46,587 nucleotides of DNA from contig JABWCN010000035.1 of assembly GCA_013359135.1 (NCBI GenBank), positions 1 through 46,587 of the forward strand, given 5' to 3'. A program made the position numbers and the translations under genes. This document shows positions 9,076 through 18,072 of this stretch, one piece after another. The notes under the pieces were generated by a model, which saw nothing but the letters and a program-made list of their open reading frames with translations, did not search any database and was not told the DNA's origin. The stretch comes from Pseudobdellovibrionaceae bacterium (GTDB lineage Bacteria > Bdellovibrionota > Bdellovibrionia > Bdellovibrionales > Bdellovibrionaceae). The first letter of the stretch is position 1. The number at the start of each line of letters is the position of its first letter.

Positions 9076-10359
9076 ATGATGAATTTTTTAGAGACTCTTA
9101 TTGATAAAATGCTAATGAGACTAAGACAATGGCAATTCTTTTTTTTAGTGTCGGCAATATTTGTTCATCAGGTTCAAGGAACAGAACGCATGTTTCCTGG
9201 GGAATTAGAACATGTAAAAAATTTTGGAGAAGGTCGTTTCAATTCGAGACAGATCGAAATACCAGCAATATTAACAAGTCCTATCACAGTTAACACATCC
9301 AATGGACAAGTTCTTCTTCCGGATGGGACTCGCTTTGATCTTTATAGTAATATGGATTTTATGTTAAAACCAAGTGTCCCAGAACAAACAGAGGACCCAT
9401 TTTTACAGACAATACTTGAACGTTTTAAGATGATGACATTTTTTCAGTTAATGGAAAATCGATCGCAAACTAATGAAGATTCTGCGAGTCTACCAAGGGA
9501 AGAACGTCGGTCTTATAAAGAAAAAATAAAAATCAAAAGTTCAATTGATAAAAAATTAAAAGATCAAGAAATGGAAATAGAAATAAAGGCTGAAGATTTA
9601 AAGAAAATTAAAGTGGATGGTGAGTTAGACTTACCAGTAACTTTGGAATCTGATTATGATGGATCAGAAACCTGGAATCCTAACCAAAATTATTCAGAGG
9701 GCTCTACAGAAGGCATTTTTAATGGAAATTGCAAAGTCTGTCAAAAAAATCCACAGTTTAAAATGGGTGAGATTCTTTTTCACACAAAAGCGCAACAAAT
9801 TAATGATTATTTTGAAAGACTTCTGTCTCCTTGGGATTTAGAAGTAAAGTCACGAATAAATCAATCTATTAAGTATGCAAAAGAGCATCGAAAATCACAG
9901 TCAATAGGTTATTGTTATCGCTATGTGAAAGAAGCTCTTTTGCAATCCGGACTAACCAAGAAAAGATTAGAGGGTGTTTATCCCAAAAACTCAGATGAGG
10001 TTTTAAAAAAAGAAGGTTATAAAAATTTGCTTGATCCCAAACAGCTAGAAAAAACAAGATTGCAAAATGTGAATTTTTCTAAGCTGATAGATCATCCTAA
10101 TTTAGCTCCGAAAGGAGCTATCTTGGTGTATGGACCTACTGATAAAAATAAAATTGTGAAGTATTGTGATAGAGATAAGGCGAATCGTGTTATTCCAAGT
10201 ACCTGTAAATGGGGACAAGATGCAGGACATATTGAAATCAAAACTGAGGACTCTGGAAAAGGTGGTTTTGTAAGTGATTATTTTCATCAGAGAGCAAGAA
10301 CGGGTGATAGCATGCGAAATAAAGATCGTGTTTTAGTTGGAATTTACTACAAACTATAG
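9076..10359 (+). CDS. Exported protein with a probable CHAP/NlpC-P60-like cysteine domain
   Basis: A 427-aa protein. A hydrophobic segment (residues about 20-34) acts as signal peptide or anchor; the start could equally be a later Met (residue 12 or 14). The middle (about 135-190) is charged and Lys/Glu-rich. The C-terminal ~150 residues have the order seen in papain-like CHAP/P60 domains: a Cys at a helix start (GYCYRYVKEALLQSG, C280), then KGAILVYG, then GHIEIKTED (H385) and GGFVSDY. A further CxxC (NCKVCQ) precedes it. If the assignment is right, the protein is a candidate peptidoglycan or peptide hydrolase. No close family was recognised. Its 3' end overlaps the convergent gene below by 6 nt. 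Confidence 0.7.
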   Translation: MMNFLETLIDKMLMRLRQWQFFFLVSAIFVHQVQGTERMFPGELEHVKNFGEGRFNSRQIEIPAILTSPITVNTSNGQVLLPDGTRFDLYSNMDFMLKPSVPEQTEDPFLQTILERFKMMTFFQLMENRSQTNEDSASLPREERRSYKEKIKIKSSIDKKLKDQEMEIEIKAEDLKKIKVDGELDLPVTLESDYDGSETWNPNQNYSEGSTEGIFNGNCKVCQKNPQFKMGEILFHTKAQQINDYFERLLSPWDLEVKSRINQSIKYAKEHRKSQSIGYCYRYVKEALLQSGLTKKRLEGVYPKNSDEVLKKEGYKNLLDPKQLEKTRLQNVNFSKLIDHPNLAPKGAILVYGPTDKNKIVKYCDRDKANRVIPSTCKWGQDAGHIEIKTEDSGKGGFVSDYFHQRARTGDSMRNKDRVLVGIYYKL

Positions 10360-11349
10360 GGCAGCATGTCTGATTTCAGGATTGAACCAATCATCTTTAT
10401 TGTGATAAATGAGGTTAATTTTTTGAGAGATGGGTGTTCCTTTAAATATAGCGCTATAATACTTTAGCCAATTTTCGATGCTTTCATCATCAAAAGAAGC
10501 TTTTTTCAAGTCGTGTATAAATTTGTCTGCAAAGATAAGAGCGGATGGGTATTTTAATGAAAGTTTGTTGGCTACTAAATATTGATCAAGTACAAACAAA
10601 CCTGGTTTCCAACAGCCGCATCTAAAAATATTAAAAATTAAGTCTACATCGCTATCTGTGAGATCAAAGACCACAAGATTTTTTTTAATTTGCTCAAAAG
10701 AAATATCATTAATTTTTTTTACTAGCGGATTAAGTGAATTAAATTGAGTCTGTTGAGTCCAGTAGAATACTAGATTAACAAGAACTTTTTGTAATCCTTC
10801 TTTATTTTGTTCTGAGTCTTTGGCGTTAATTTGAGTCAAAAACTCTTTAGTAGTTAACCAGTTAGCAGGGTTTATAGTCAAGCAAGTGAGTAAGGAGTTG
10901 AAGTTATCATTTTTATTTTTTGTAAAAATTCTGAAGTGGAAATACTCTTTATAGGAGTTAAAACCATATGGAATAAACACTAAAGTTTGGAAAATTAAAC
11001 CAATAATAGCTCCAGAAGATAGAGCTACAATTTCTTTAAATGTAGAAGTCACTTTAGGCCCTGCTAGTAAGTTTAGAACAAGGACAAATATCAGAGAAAA
11101 AAAAGGCAAATGAGTTAGGTTCAATGAAAAGAATTTTCTTTTTCTACTAAAAATCATTTTTGAACCAAATGCAAAGCAAGTTAAAAATGTGAATAAAAAA
11201 ACCAATGTCAGAGATAAATTTTTACTTGTCATGGTTTGTGTTAAAAATAAAAAAGTTACCGATGAAATAAAACTGGTAAATCTTCCTACAGCTTCACTGA
11301 ATTTGTACTTAAAGATCAGATAAAAATTTAATCCTAAAAGTAAAAACAT
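10354..11349 (-). CDS. Membrane protein of unknown function
   Basis: A 331-aa protein. The first ~145 residues hold about five hydrophobic segments (LLLGLNFYLIF, FISSVTFLFLTQTM, LTLVFLFTFLTCFAF, PFFSLIFVLVLNLLA, GAIIGLIFQTLVFI). The C-terminal half is soluble and helical, likely cytoplasmic. I recognise no domain. It starts 8 nt after the ppsR-like gene and is the last gene of the nrdR-nusB operon. Its 3' end overlaps the exported gene at 9076-10359 by 6 nt. Operon membership does not reveal a function. Confidence 0.75.
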   Translation of the reverse strand: MFLLLGLNFYLIFKYKFSEAVGRFTSFISSVTFLFLTQTMTSKNLSLTLVFLFTFLTCFAFGSKMIFSRKRKFFSLNLTHLPFFSLIFVLVLNLLAGPKVTSTFKEIVALSSGAIIGLIFQTLVFIPYGFNSYKEYFHFRIFTKNKNDNFNSLLTCLTINPANWLTTKEFLTQINAKDSEQNKEGLQKVLVNLVFYWTQQTQFNSLNPLVKKINDISFEQIKKNLVVFDLTDSDVDLIFNIFRCGCWKPGLFVLDQYLVANKLSLKYPSALIFADKFIHDLKKASFDDESIENWLKYYSAIFKGTPISQKINLIYHNKDDWFNPEIRHAAL

Positions 11350-11357
11350 AGTCTCTC

Positions 11358-12200
11358 CTAAAATAAAACAGAATCAGGCAAACCAAGCCTACTACTAATA
11401 ACTTTTACAATTTCACTGGCCGTTTCTTCAAGAGCACGGTCCGTAACATTGAACACAGGCCAACGTTTGTTTTGTTTAAAAACTTCCATTGCATAATCAA
11501 TTTCTTTAGAAATTAAAGAGAGCGAGGCGTAAACACCCCCAGGATCTTGTCCGAATTTTTCAAGTCTATTTTTTCTAATTCTTCTTAATGACTCTATATC
11601 TATAATTAGTCCGACAATCCTTCTTTGATCAATCTTAAATACTTCTTCTGGAATAGGGGTATTAAGAACCATTGGAATATTAGCAACTTTCCAGCCTTTA
11701 TGGCTTAAAAAAATACTTAATGGGGTTTTGCTGGTTCTACTAATCCCAACGAGTACGATATCAGCTTTGTCCAGATCACTTAGTGTTTTACCATCGTCGT
11801 GTTTCACTGTGTATTCGATGGCTTCGATTCTCTTAAAGTAACTTTCGTCAACCGCTCTTAGTGCTCCAACTTGTGATTGAGAAGCTGCTCCAAAATAAGT
11901 ATCAAGAGTTCCAAGAAGAGGACCAAGAAGGTCAAAAGAAATTACTCCTTTTTCAGTAGCCCTTTCTTGGATTTTTTTTCTCATACTTGGTGATGCCACA
12001 GTGTAGATAATAATACCTTTAGCTTCGGCACATTCTTCAATGATATTTTCAATATAATGTTCAGAACGAACGTTTTTATTTCTAATTATTTGAATATCAC
12101 TTTGAGGGTATTGCACGAGAGCTGCCCTTGTCATTGTGGCAGCTGTTTCACCTGTCCCATCAGAAATAATATAAATAGTGTATTTTTTTAACTCACTCAT
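11358..12200 (-). CDS. ppsR: Bifunctional kinase/pyrophosphorylase regulating PEP synthase or PPDK (DUF299/PpsR family)
   Basis: A 280-aa protein with the DUF299 hallmarks: an N-terminal IYIISDGTGETAATM, a central P-loop-like GISRTSKTPLS (about residues 150-160), YLA-type region replaced by WKVANIPMVL, and LRRIRKNRL. Known members phosphorylate a threonine of pyruvate phosphate dikinase or PEP synthase with ADP, and remove it with phosphate, so they switch glycolytic/gluconeogenic flux. The target enzyme is not in this window, so PEP synthase and PPDK remain equally possible. It overlaps the upstream gene by 4 nt (ATGA) and is 8 nt from the downstream membrane-protein gene. Confidence 0.92.
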   Translation of the reverse strand: MSELKKYTIYIISDGTGETAATMTRAALVQYPQSDIQIIRNKNVRSEHYIENIIEECAEAKGIIIYTVASPSMRKKIQERATEKGVISFDLLGPLLGTLDTYFGAASQSQVGALRAVDESYFKRIEAIEYTVKHDDGKTLSDLDKADIVLVGISRTSKTPLSIFLSHKGWKVANIPMVLNTPIPEEVFKIDQRRIVGLIIDIESLRRIRKNRLEKFGQDPGGVYASLSLISKEIDYAMEVFKQNKRWPVFNVTDRALEETASEIVKVISSRLGLPDSVLF

Positions 12201-12718
12201 AATAAACCGTTTTGTAGTTCTTTAACTATTGATTCCATTTTAATTCTTAGCCAAGGATCAGCTTGTTTTGTCATTAATACCATTGCTGTTGTTTCTGAGG
12301 TTTTAATTAAAATCGAACTTAAGTTAAGCGATAACAAAGAGCTAAATCCAAGCGATTTGAGAAAATTTTGCTTAGATGAGGTGTAGGGCTTAAAAAGTTG
12401 AAGTGAGGGTAAGTTGATAGATCCTTGGTGGTTAGTTTTAACCTCATTAGTTTTATCAAATATGAAATTGTGTTTTAGATCCCATAGCTCAGTTTTTTTA
12501 TTAAGTTCAAATAAAAATCCAATCTCAAAAAAAACCTTTAAACGATAGAAAATGGTAGTTAATTTTTCATTTTCACCATTTGGAAGTAGACAAGAAATGC
12601 CACGTAGATAAATTTCTTTATCTGGGTATTCGAAATTCATGACTTCTTCGTTAAGTGTTTTGATTTGTTCTTGATTTAAGTTAAAAATTTTTTCTGCTAA
12701 ATTAAAATTGTGATTCAT
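12197..12718 (-). CDS. Conserved-operon protein of unknown function
   Basis: A 173-aa soluble protein with no signal peptide and no recognised motif. The C-terminal half (FLKSLGFSSLLSLNLSSILI then TTAMVLMTKQADPWLR) reads like a small alpha/beta or GAF/roadblock-like fold, but this is only an impression. It is translationally coupled to the ppsR-like gene by a 4-nt overlap and follows the 151-aa gene after 27 nt, so it belongs to the nrdR-nusB operon. The start has only a weak ribosome-binding site. Confidence 0.7.
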   Translation of the reverse strand: MNHNFNLAEKIFNLNQEQIKTLNEEVMNFEYPDKEIYLRGISCLLPNGENEKLTTIFYRLKVFFEIGFLFELNKKTELWDLKHNFIFDKTNEVKTNHQGSINLPSLQLFKPYTSSKQNFLKSLGFSSLLSLNLSSILIKTSETTAMVLMTKQADPWLRIKMESIVKELQNGLL

Positions 12719-12745
12719 ATGCTAATAGAATCACTCATTGTAGGA

Positions 12746-13201
12746 CTAGTTTTCAACTACAATAGAGAAATCCTCATCAGAGCTAACCAAACGCCAAGCT
12801 TCCATAAACTCATTTATACCTAAGTTAGAAGGCAAAAAAATCCTCATGCTAGGTTTTTTCAAATCAAAGTATAGCTTTTGAATTTCTTTACACCAGGATT
12901 TAACATCTTGATTAAAGACTAGCATAACTGTCCAACGATTCGGAAGACTAAGATCCGAGGCAATCATAATAGGACTTTTTGCAGGAGATTTAGGTGAGGT
13001 AAGCTTTAGTTCTGTTTCTGTAATAACATCTTCAAGTTCCGAACTAAGATTTTTAGCTACTCTTCTTGAAGTTTTTCCAAGCAGAAAGTTGTTATACCAA
13101 TCAATGTTAATTGAAATTTTTGAATTTTCAAAATTAGGAACGATCCAAAGATCTGCTCCAGGGTTATAAGCTTGGTTCGAGGATAAAACAATTACTGCCA
13201 T
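12746..13201 (-). CDS. Conserved-operon protein of unknown function
   Basis: A 151-aa soluble protein. It begins MAVIVLSSNQAYNPGADLWI and contains an alternating beta pattern (IMIASDLSLPNRWTVMLVF). It has no signal peptide, membrane segment or motif I recognise. It overlaps the end of nusB by 10 nt, so its translation is likely coupled to nusB. Its position between nusB and the ppsR-like gene gives no firm functional hint. Confidence 0.7.
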   Translation of the reverse strand: MAVIVLSSNQAYNPGADLWIVPNFENSKISINIDWYNNFLLGKTSRRVAKNLSSELEDVITETELKLTSPKSPAKSPIMIASDLSLPNRWTVMLVFNQDVKSWCKEIQKLYFDLKKPSMRIFLPSNLGINEFMEAWRLVSSDEDFSIVVEN

Positions 13202-13602
13202 TCTTCTCTACTAATTTGGTCAAGTATTCCGTTAATAAAACTTGCTGATTCTGAAGTACCATAAGCTTTTGCAATTTCTACGGCTTCATTAATTATAATT
13301 TTAGCTGCAATGGGTTCTGGACTTAATTTAATTTCAAAAGCAGAAATTCTTAGAATATTCCTGTCAACTATAGCCATTCTTTCAACTTTCCAGTTACGGC
13401 TTACTGAAGAAATCTTTTCATCGATACGTACTTTATTTTCATTCACACCTTTAATTAAAGACTCGGCGTACTTGACCGTGTCGATGGTAAAATTGTTATC
13501 GTAGATTGCAAGGAAAGTATTTATCGAAATTTGTGGGGCAAATTCTGATTGAAATAAAATTTGCAAAGCAAGTTCTCTGGAATGTCTTCGTTCTGATTTC
13601 AT
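13192..13602 (-). CDS. nusB: NusB, transcription antitermination factor
   Basis: A 136-aa all-helical RNA-binding protein of normal NusB length. The N-terminus RRHSRELALQILFQSEF and the C-terminal motif AIVDRNILRISAFEI…PIAAKIIINEAVEIAKAYG followed by SFINGILDQI are diagnostic. With NusE it binds BoxA RNA in rRNA antitermination. It overlaps nrdR by 4 nt upstream and the 151-aa gene by 10 nt downstream. The nrdR-nusB order is common in many bacteria. Confidence 0.96.
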   Translation of the reverse strand: MKSERRHSRELALQILFQSEFAPQISINTFLAIYDNNFTIDTVKYAESLIKGVNENKVRIDEKISSVSRNWKVERMAIVDRNILRISAFEIKLSPEPIAAKIIINEAVEIAKAYGTSESASFINGILDQISREEWQ

Positions 13603-14117
13603 AGGATCACTTTCGCTGTAGGATTGAAGGCAGTTAGAGGTAATTGGTCTTGAGAGTTGTCAACAAAGTCAACCAGTTCAGCGTCTTCCAAAGTCTCAAC
13701 AAATTCTTGAACATCTTTAAATGTTCTATAGACACTAGAGAACCTAACATAAGCTACATCATCAAGTTGTTTTAGTTCAGCCATGACTTTTTTTCCAATG
13801 ATTCGTGATGAAATCTCATTTTCACCTCGATTTATAATCCAGGCAGAAATTCTTTCAACAACAGATTCAAGTTGGGAAAGGCTAACTGGTCTCTTTTGAC
13901 AAGCAGCTTGAAGTCCTTTGAGAATTTTCTCTTTACTGTAGTTTTCCCGACGACCATCTTTTTTTATGATTAAAGGAAAGTTGAGCATTAGGGTTTCCAC
14001 AGTGGAAAAACGAGCCTTACATTCAAGACACTCACGGCGTCTACGAATTGATCCATCTTTTTGGACTCTGGTATCTAAAACTCTGTCATCATTGTGACCA
14101 CAATATGGGCATTTCAT
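13599..14117 (-). CDS. nrdR: NrdR, repressor of ribonucleotide reductase genes
   Basis: A 172-aa NrdR. The N-terminal zinc ribbon carries C3, C6, C30 and C33 (MKCPYCGHNDD, RRRRECLECKARF). It is followed by an ATP-cone domain beginning LIIKKDGRRENYSKEKILKG and containing VAYVRFSSVYRTFKDVQEF. NrdR senses (d)ATP through the cone and represses nrd genes. The length is slightly above the usual 150-160 residues because of a C-terminal tail (VDNSQDQLPLTAFNPTAKVI). It is the first gene of the minus-strand operon. I saw no convincing NrdR box in its own upstream region. Confidence 0.96.
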   Translation of the reverse strand: MKCPYCGHNDDRVLDTRVQKDGSIRRRRECLECKARFSTVETLMLNFPLIIKKDGRRENYSKEKILKGLQAACQKRPVSLSQLESVVERISAWIINRGENEISSRIIGKKVMAELKQLDDVAYVRFSSVYRTFKDVQEFVETLEDAELVDFVDNSQDQLPLTAFNPTAKVIL

Positions 14118-14275
14118 GGAGAGAATTTATAGCAAAGTAAATTTAAGAAAGCGAAAGAAAAATTCAGAAAATCACTATCCCTAGAAAAAACACATTGCGT
14201 TAGGTAGCTTAGACAGTGGGTGGTCAGTCGCTATAGACTGTGTTTAAATGGCAAAAGAGATAGGTAGGTCTTTTG

Positions 14276-14938
14276 ATGGAAGTATTTAATTTGAGAGTAA
14301 TATCTAGGGTGGGGTTGGTTTTATTTTTCGGATCTTTGGCTTGGTCACAGACACCTGTTGTTGGTAAAGGTGTAAAAAAAACAGGACGAGAACAAGCACA
14401 GGAGTATTTTAAATCTGACGCTGAAAAAAACAAGGAAAGCTCGAGCTCAAAATCAGTGGCTTCATCTGATCATTATCTGGCCCTCCATTTTGGGAATTTT
14501 ATTCAGGGTGATGCCTGGAGTTGGGGGCAAAAGGAGAAGCAAAAAAAGACTGGTGGGGCTTCTGCTGGTGTGACCTATCGTTATGAGGAATGGGGTCAGA
14601 CAGACTTGAATATTAGAATCGATTATAATGAATACAGTGTACTGAATGAAAAACCACAGAAGTTATCTTTTATGCCAGTAATTATTTTTCCAGAAGCAAG
14701 CTCTAAATTTCCCTTGTATTTTGGAGCTGGAGCTGGTCTAGGTATTTACTTCAAACAACTTCCTGATGAGAGCAATGTGGCCTTTGACTATCAGCTTTTT
14801 ATGGGCGCTAGATTTTTTAACGTTTATGGAGCTACAGGATTTTTTATAGAAACAGGAATTAAAAATCATTTGCACTTAACTTCCGATGGCCAATTTAATG
14901 GAACTTATTTAGCACTTGGGGCGGTATTTACATTTTGA
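14276..14938 (+). CDS. Outer-membrane beta-barrel-like protein
   Basis: A 220-aa protein with a signal peptide (VISRVGLVLFFGSLAWS). A charged linker (about residues 30-65) is followed by alternating amphipathic beta strands rich in Gly and aromatics (SAGVTYRYEEWGQTDLNIRI, YFGAGAGLGIYF). It ends with a terminal Phe in LALGAVFTF, the classic Bam-recognised C-terminus. It is probably an 8-stranded barrel of the OmpA/OmpW size class with unknown function. A TTG three bases upstream is also possible as start; ATG 14276 is preferred. Its stop overlaps the TTG start of the following gene. Confidence 0.75.
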   Translation: MEVFNLRVISRVGLVLFFGSLAWSQTPVVGKGVKKTGREQAQEYFKSDAEKNKESSSSKSVASSDHYLALHFGNFIQGDAWSWGQKEKQKKTGGASAGVTYRYEEWGQTDLNIRIDYNEYSVLNEKPQKLSFMPVIIFPEASSKFPLYFGAGAGLGIYFKQLPDESNVAFDYQLFMGARFFNVYGATGFFIETGIKNHLHLTSDGQFNGTYLALGAVFTF

Positions 14939-16221
14939 AATTTCACAAGCACTTAATTGAAAAAATTATTGAAACTTTGGTAGTCATCTTTTCTTCTGAT
15001 GTTAACTCAGCAAAGTCAGTTTATGCTGATAAGGCCATAGAGAAGCAGCTTAAGAGTAATAGGAAGTGGGGATCCCGCGACAGAAAGCTTTTTGCTGAAT
15101 CAGTCTATGATCTAGTTAGGTTTAGGAGACGTTATTGGAACTTGGCACAAATGGCTGATACGGATTTTCTTAATCCTGAAAAGGTTTCTGAGTTTGAGAT
15201 ATGGAAAATGTGGCTTTGCTATATTTTTGATCGCGGCTGGGAAATCCCTGACTGGATTTACGAAGATTATGGTTATATTTTAGAGGATTTTCCAGAGTCA
15301 TTTTTTTCTTCTCAAGAGGATTGGAATGAAGCTAAGAAAGAACTAAATTTTGCTCAATTTCAATCCTATCCTGATTGGTTGGTGGAGCATTTTAAACAGC
15401 AACTTTCGGATCAAGCTGAGCCTTTGTTGCGCTCCTTAAATGAAATGGCTACGACTTATTTGCGAGTTAACACCTTGAAAACGACACCAAAGGAGTTAGT
15501 CCAAATTCTTGAAAAGGAAGGTGTCAATATTCGTCAAATTAAGCGAATTGATTCTGCTGTAGAACTTGTAGAGCGCAAGAATGTGTTTATGACGAAAGCC
15601 TTTAAAGAGGGGTTGTTTGAGGTACAAGATGTTAGTTCTCAGCTTATTGGAGAATTAGTTGAGGTGGAACCTGGAATGAGGGTCGTTGATGCTTGTGCTG
15701 GTGCCGGTGGTAAGAGTTTACATTTGGGCACCTTGATGAAAAATAAAGGAAAAATTATTAGTCTAGATCTGCATGACTGGAAGCTTAAAGAACTTCGTCA
15801 AAGAGCTACTCGTAATGGAATTGATATTATTGAAGTAAAAGTTATAGAAAACTTAAAGACAATTAAAAGAATGGAAAATAGTTTTGACAGAGTTCTTTTA
15901 GATGTTCCTTGTAGTGGGTCAGGAGTAATTCGAAGAAACCCTGACAAAAAATGGAAGTTAACTCTAGAGGAAATTCAAAGGCTTGTTGAGTTGCAGTGGG
16001 AGATTTTAACCCAGTATCAGTGCTTAATGAAAAAAGATGGCAAGCTGATTTATGCGACTTGTAGTGTGTTCCCGGAAGAAAACGATTTGCAAATTCAAAA
16101 ATTTATTAAAAAGTTTCCAGAGTGGAAAGTTGAAAAAGAAATAAAAATATTTCCACATGTTCAAGGTTTTGATGGCTTCTACGGTGCCCGCTTGGTTAAA
16201 GAGCATAGTCCATCTATTTGA
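14935..16221 (+). CDS. RsmB/Nop2-family RNA (cytosine-5) methyltransferase
   Basis: A 428-aa protein. The N-terminal helical domain (about 1-150) resembles the NusB-like region of RsmB. The catalytic domain carries motif I VVDACAGAGGKSLHLG, DVPCSGSGVIRRNPD (C326) and YATCSVFPEEND (C376), the two-cysteine signature of RNA m5C methyltransferases. C376 is expected to be the nucleophile and C326 the product-release cysteine. The likely substrate is 16S rRNA C967 (RsmB), but related enzymes modify tRNA. The start is TTG, overlapping the preceding stop by 4 nt (TTGA), so the two genes are coupled. Confidence 0.88.
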   Translation: MKFHKHLIEKIIETLVVIFSSDVNSAKSVYADKAIEKQLKSNRKWGSRDRKLFAESVYDLVRFRRRYWNLAQMADTDFLNPEKVSEFEIWKMWLCYIFDRGWEIPDWIYEDYGYILEDFPESFFSSQEDWNEAKKELNFAQFQSYPDWLVEHFKQQLSDQAEPLLRSLNEMATTYLRVNTLKTTPKELVQILEKEGVNIRQIKRIDSAVELVERKNVFMTKAFKEGLFEVQDVSSQLIGELVEVEPGMRVVDACAGAGGKSLHLGTLMKNKGKIISLDLHDWKLKELRQRATRNGIDIIEVKVIENLKTIKRMENSFDRVLLDVPCSGSGVIRRNPDKKWKLTLEEIQRLVELQWEILTQYQCLMKKDGKLIYATCSVFPEENDLQIQKFIKKFPEWKVEKEIKIFPHVQGFDGFYGARLVKEHSPSI

Positions 16222-16227
16222 TGGACT
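16207..16227 (+). terminator. Hairpin at the end of the RNA methyltransferase gene
   Basis: A perfect 8-bp inverted repeat, AGTCCATC-TATTT-GATGGACT, spans the stop codon. It is not directly followed by a T run (the nearest lies at 16248-16256), so it would be at best an imperfect terminator or a 3'-end stabiliser. Confidence 0.3.
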
Positions 16228-16397
16228 TACTTATACCAGTAAAAATAATTTTTTTTATCTATAAGGTGTATTTATAAAAGAAATGGCTTTTATTTACAGC
16301 TGACTTAGTCATTTTAGTGAAAGTAATTTTTTATCTTTACCGTTATGACAATATTTAATAGATCTCTCTGAAACAATAAGCATCAGGGGGGGAATTG

Positions 16398-17360
16398 ATG
16401 TTTCATTATAAGTTCGATCAAAGATCGAAGAGTTCGTGTATTAATCTATCCAACAAATTTTTGTTAAGTAGTTTATTAGTTTTTTTGAACTTAATAACTT
16501 CTAAAAGTTTAGCTGCCAGTAAACCTGAGCTTACAATTCAAAGCTATCGTGTTTACGACAGTACAGATTTGTACCCAAATCATAATTTTTACAACCAACT
16601 TTTAGATTGTGCTGGCGTTGGTGATTCTAACTTAAATTCAGGATTAAGTAATAATGTTAATGGAGATAATCCATCTCTTATTAATCCTATTGCTATTAAT
16701 AATCCAGGATTAAACAATACTGGCGGGGTTAATAATAGTGGAACAGGGGCTATTGTTTTAGATCCCATGGGTAATGGATCTAATCAATCAGGATTATATA
16801 ATGGAAATTTATCTGCAACACCAGGAAGTATCAGTTACAACCCTGGTATTGTTACTGAGGATAAAAAAATTTCTCTTGAGCAGATAGTTAATATAGGAAA
16901 TTTAATATGGAATATTGTAGATATGGGCAGAGTCAATGCAAGAATTCAGACATACAGAGCTCATGCCCTTCCAAAAGGAGTTGCTTGTTGGACAGATCTT
17001 GAAAATTGGCAGATTCCAACTTCTAAGGTTTTTACTGTTGAGTATAAGAATATGATTGGACAAGTTGTTGCAAATTATTCTTATCGAATTAGTTATATCT
17101 ATGGAGGTAATGTTAATGGTGTTGGTAAGTATATTGCAAATTTAACTGTTTCTCCAGTAGACTTTAGAGTGAAGTGGGGATTTAACTTTTCATCTGAAGT
17201 ACAGATTCCTGCGCCATTTAATTTAGGTTCAAAACAGAACCCTCTAGCTGCAATGCAAGTTTTTGTATACTGGAGTATTGGAAATGCTCTTAAGGTTGAG
17301 CAACGATCTTCTTTGTACTATGTTACTGGAGACGGAAAAATTAAACTAACTGAGGAATGA
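16398..17360 (+). CDS. Exported protein with an Asn/Gly-rich low-complexity segment
   Basis: About 320 aa. The signal peptide is late, after a ~20-residue polar N-terminus (FLLSSLLVFLNLITSKSLAA). Residues about 75-150 are strongly enriched in Asn, Gly, Ser and Pro (NNPGLNNTGGVNNSGTG and similar), with no cysteines, and look disordered. The C-terminal ~170 residues are beta-rich (FTVEYKNMIGQVVANYSYRI, SPVDFRVKWGFNFSSEV). ATG 16398 follows an AGGGGGG ribosome-binding site; a TTG precedes it by one codon. No family recognised. It is probably periplasmic or surface-associated. A 15-bp ATCTCA-TTT-TGAGAT hairpin begins at the stop codon. Confidence 0.72.
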   Translation: MFHYKFDQRSKSSCINLSNKFLLSSLLVFLNLITSKSLAASKPELTIQSYRVYDSTDLYPNHNFYNQLLDCAGVGDSNLNSGLSNNVNGDNPSLINPIAINNPGLNNTGGVNNSGTGAIVLDPMGNGSNQSGLYNGNLSATPGSISYNPGIVTEDKKISLEQIVNIGNLIWNIVDMGRVNARIQTYRAHALPKGVACWTDLENWQIPTSKVFTVEYKNMIGQVVANYSYRISYIYGGNVNGVGKYIANLTVSPVDFRVKWGFNFSSEVQIPAPFNLGSKQNPLAAMQVFVYWSIGNALKVEQRSSLYYVTGDGKIKLTEE

Positions 17361-17495
17361 TCTCATTTTGAGATGACTAAAATTTGAGTTGTTGATGACA
17401 AAACTTTGTTTTTTCTTAGGACTGAGTTAGATTGAAACAATAAACTTGAAGTCATTGTTTTAGACTTGGCACTGCATATGCAATTTGTATCTAGC

Positions 17496-17996
17496 ATGAA
17501 GTTGATAAATATCATTTTTTCTTTGTGCATATTCAGTTTTATCTCTCAATCTAAAGAGATTTGTCAGATTAAAATTGCAGAGCCAAGTCGTGAGTTTTTG
17601 ATAAATAAACAGGTGAATGAAAAGCTAAAGCCTCATCAAAAATTAAGTCATGTTCTTATGGAGTATGAGTCGGACGACTCAAATTTAGTTTCTACAAAAA
17701 ATCAAAAAAAATTGAAGATTCTTTTTTTCACATTAGATGGTAAAAAGTTTGAATCTGTGTATGATCCTTATCATAGAGAAAAAAAAGTTTGGAAGATAAA
17801 TTCATCCAAGACACAAATTTTTCCAGAACTTTTTAAAAACTATTCGGATGTAATCCCTTTTCAAGAAAATTTGGCAATTAGATTCTATGATACCAATGAC
17901 AAGAACTTTTTTTTAATCAGTTATTCAAATAAAGACTGTTCTGATTCAAATTCTAAAATTAAACCTAAGCTTTTTCTTGGATCAAGAGCTAACTAA
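17496..17996 (+). CDS. Exported protein of unknown function
   Basis: About 166 aa from the preferred Met. The frame is open from 17466 (TTG), and a second ATG lies at 17478. ATG 17496 gives a normal signal peptide (KLINIIFSLCIFSFISQS) directly after the Met, but no start has a convincing ribosome-binding site. The mature part is Lys/Ser-rich with two cysteines, C28-equivalent (EICQIK) and one near the C-terminus (NKDCSD), which may form a disulfide. No recognised domain. Confidence 0.6.
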   Translation: MKLINIIFSLCIFSFISQSKEICQIKIAEPSREFLINKQVNEKLKPHQKLSHVLMEYESDDSNLVSTKNQKKLKILFFTLDGKKFESVYDPYHREKKVWKINSSKTQIFPELFKNYSDVIPFQENLAIRFYDTNDKNFFLISYSNKDCSDSNSKIKPKLFLGSRAN

Positions 17997-18072
17997 TTTT
18001 CAAAGTAAAGTCTTATATCTAATAGTGCTTGCTAAAAGTTTTCACTAGTCACGCATCTACTTTATTTCAAAT

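Noticed and set aside
14225-14240. CAGTC-GCTATA-GACTG upstream of the outer-membrane protein as an NrdR box
   Set aside because: The core does not match the ACACWATATATWGTGT-type box and only 5-bp arms are present.
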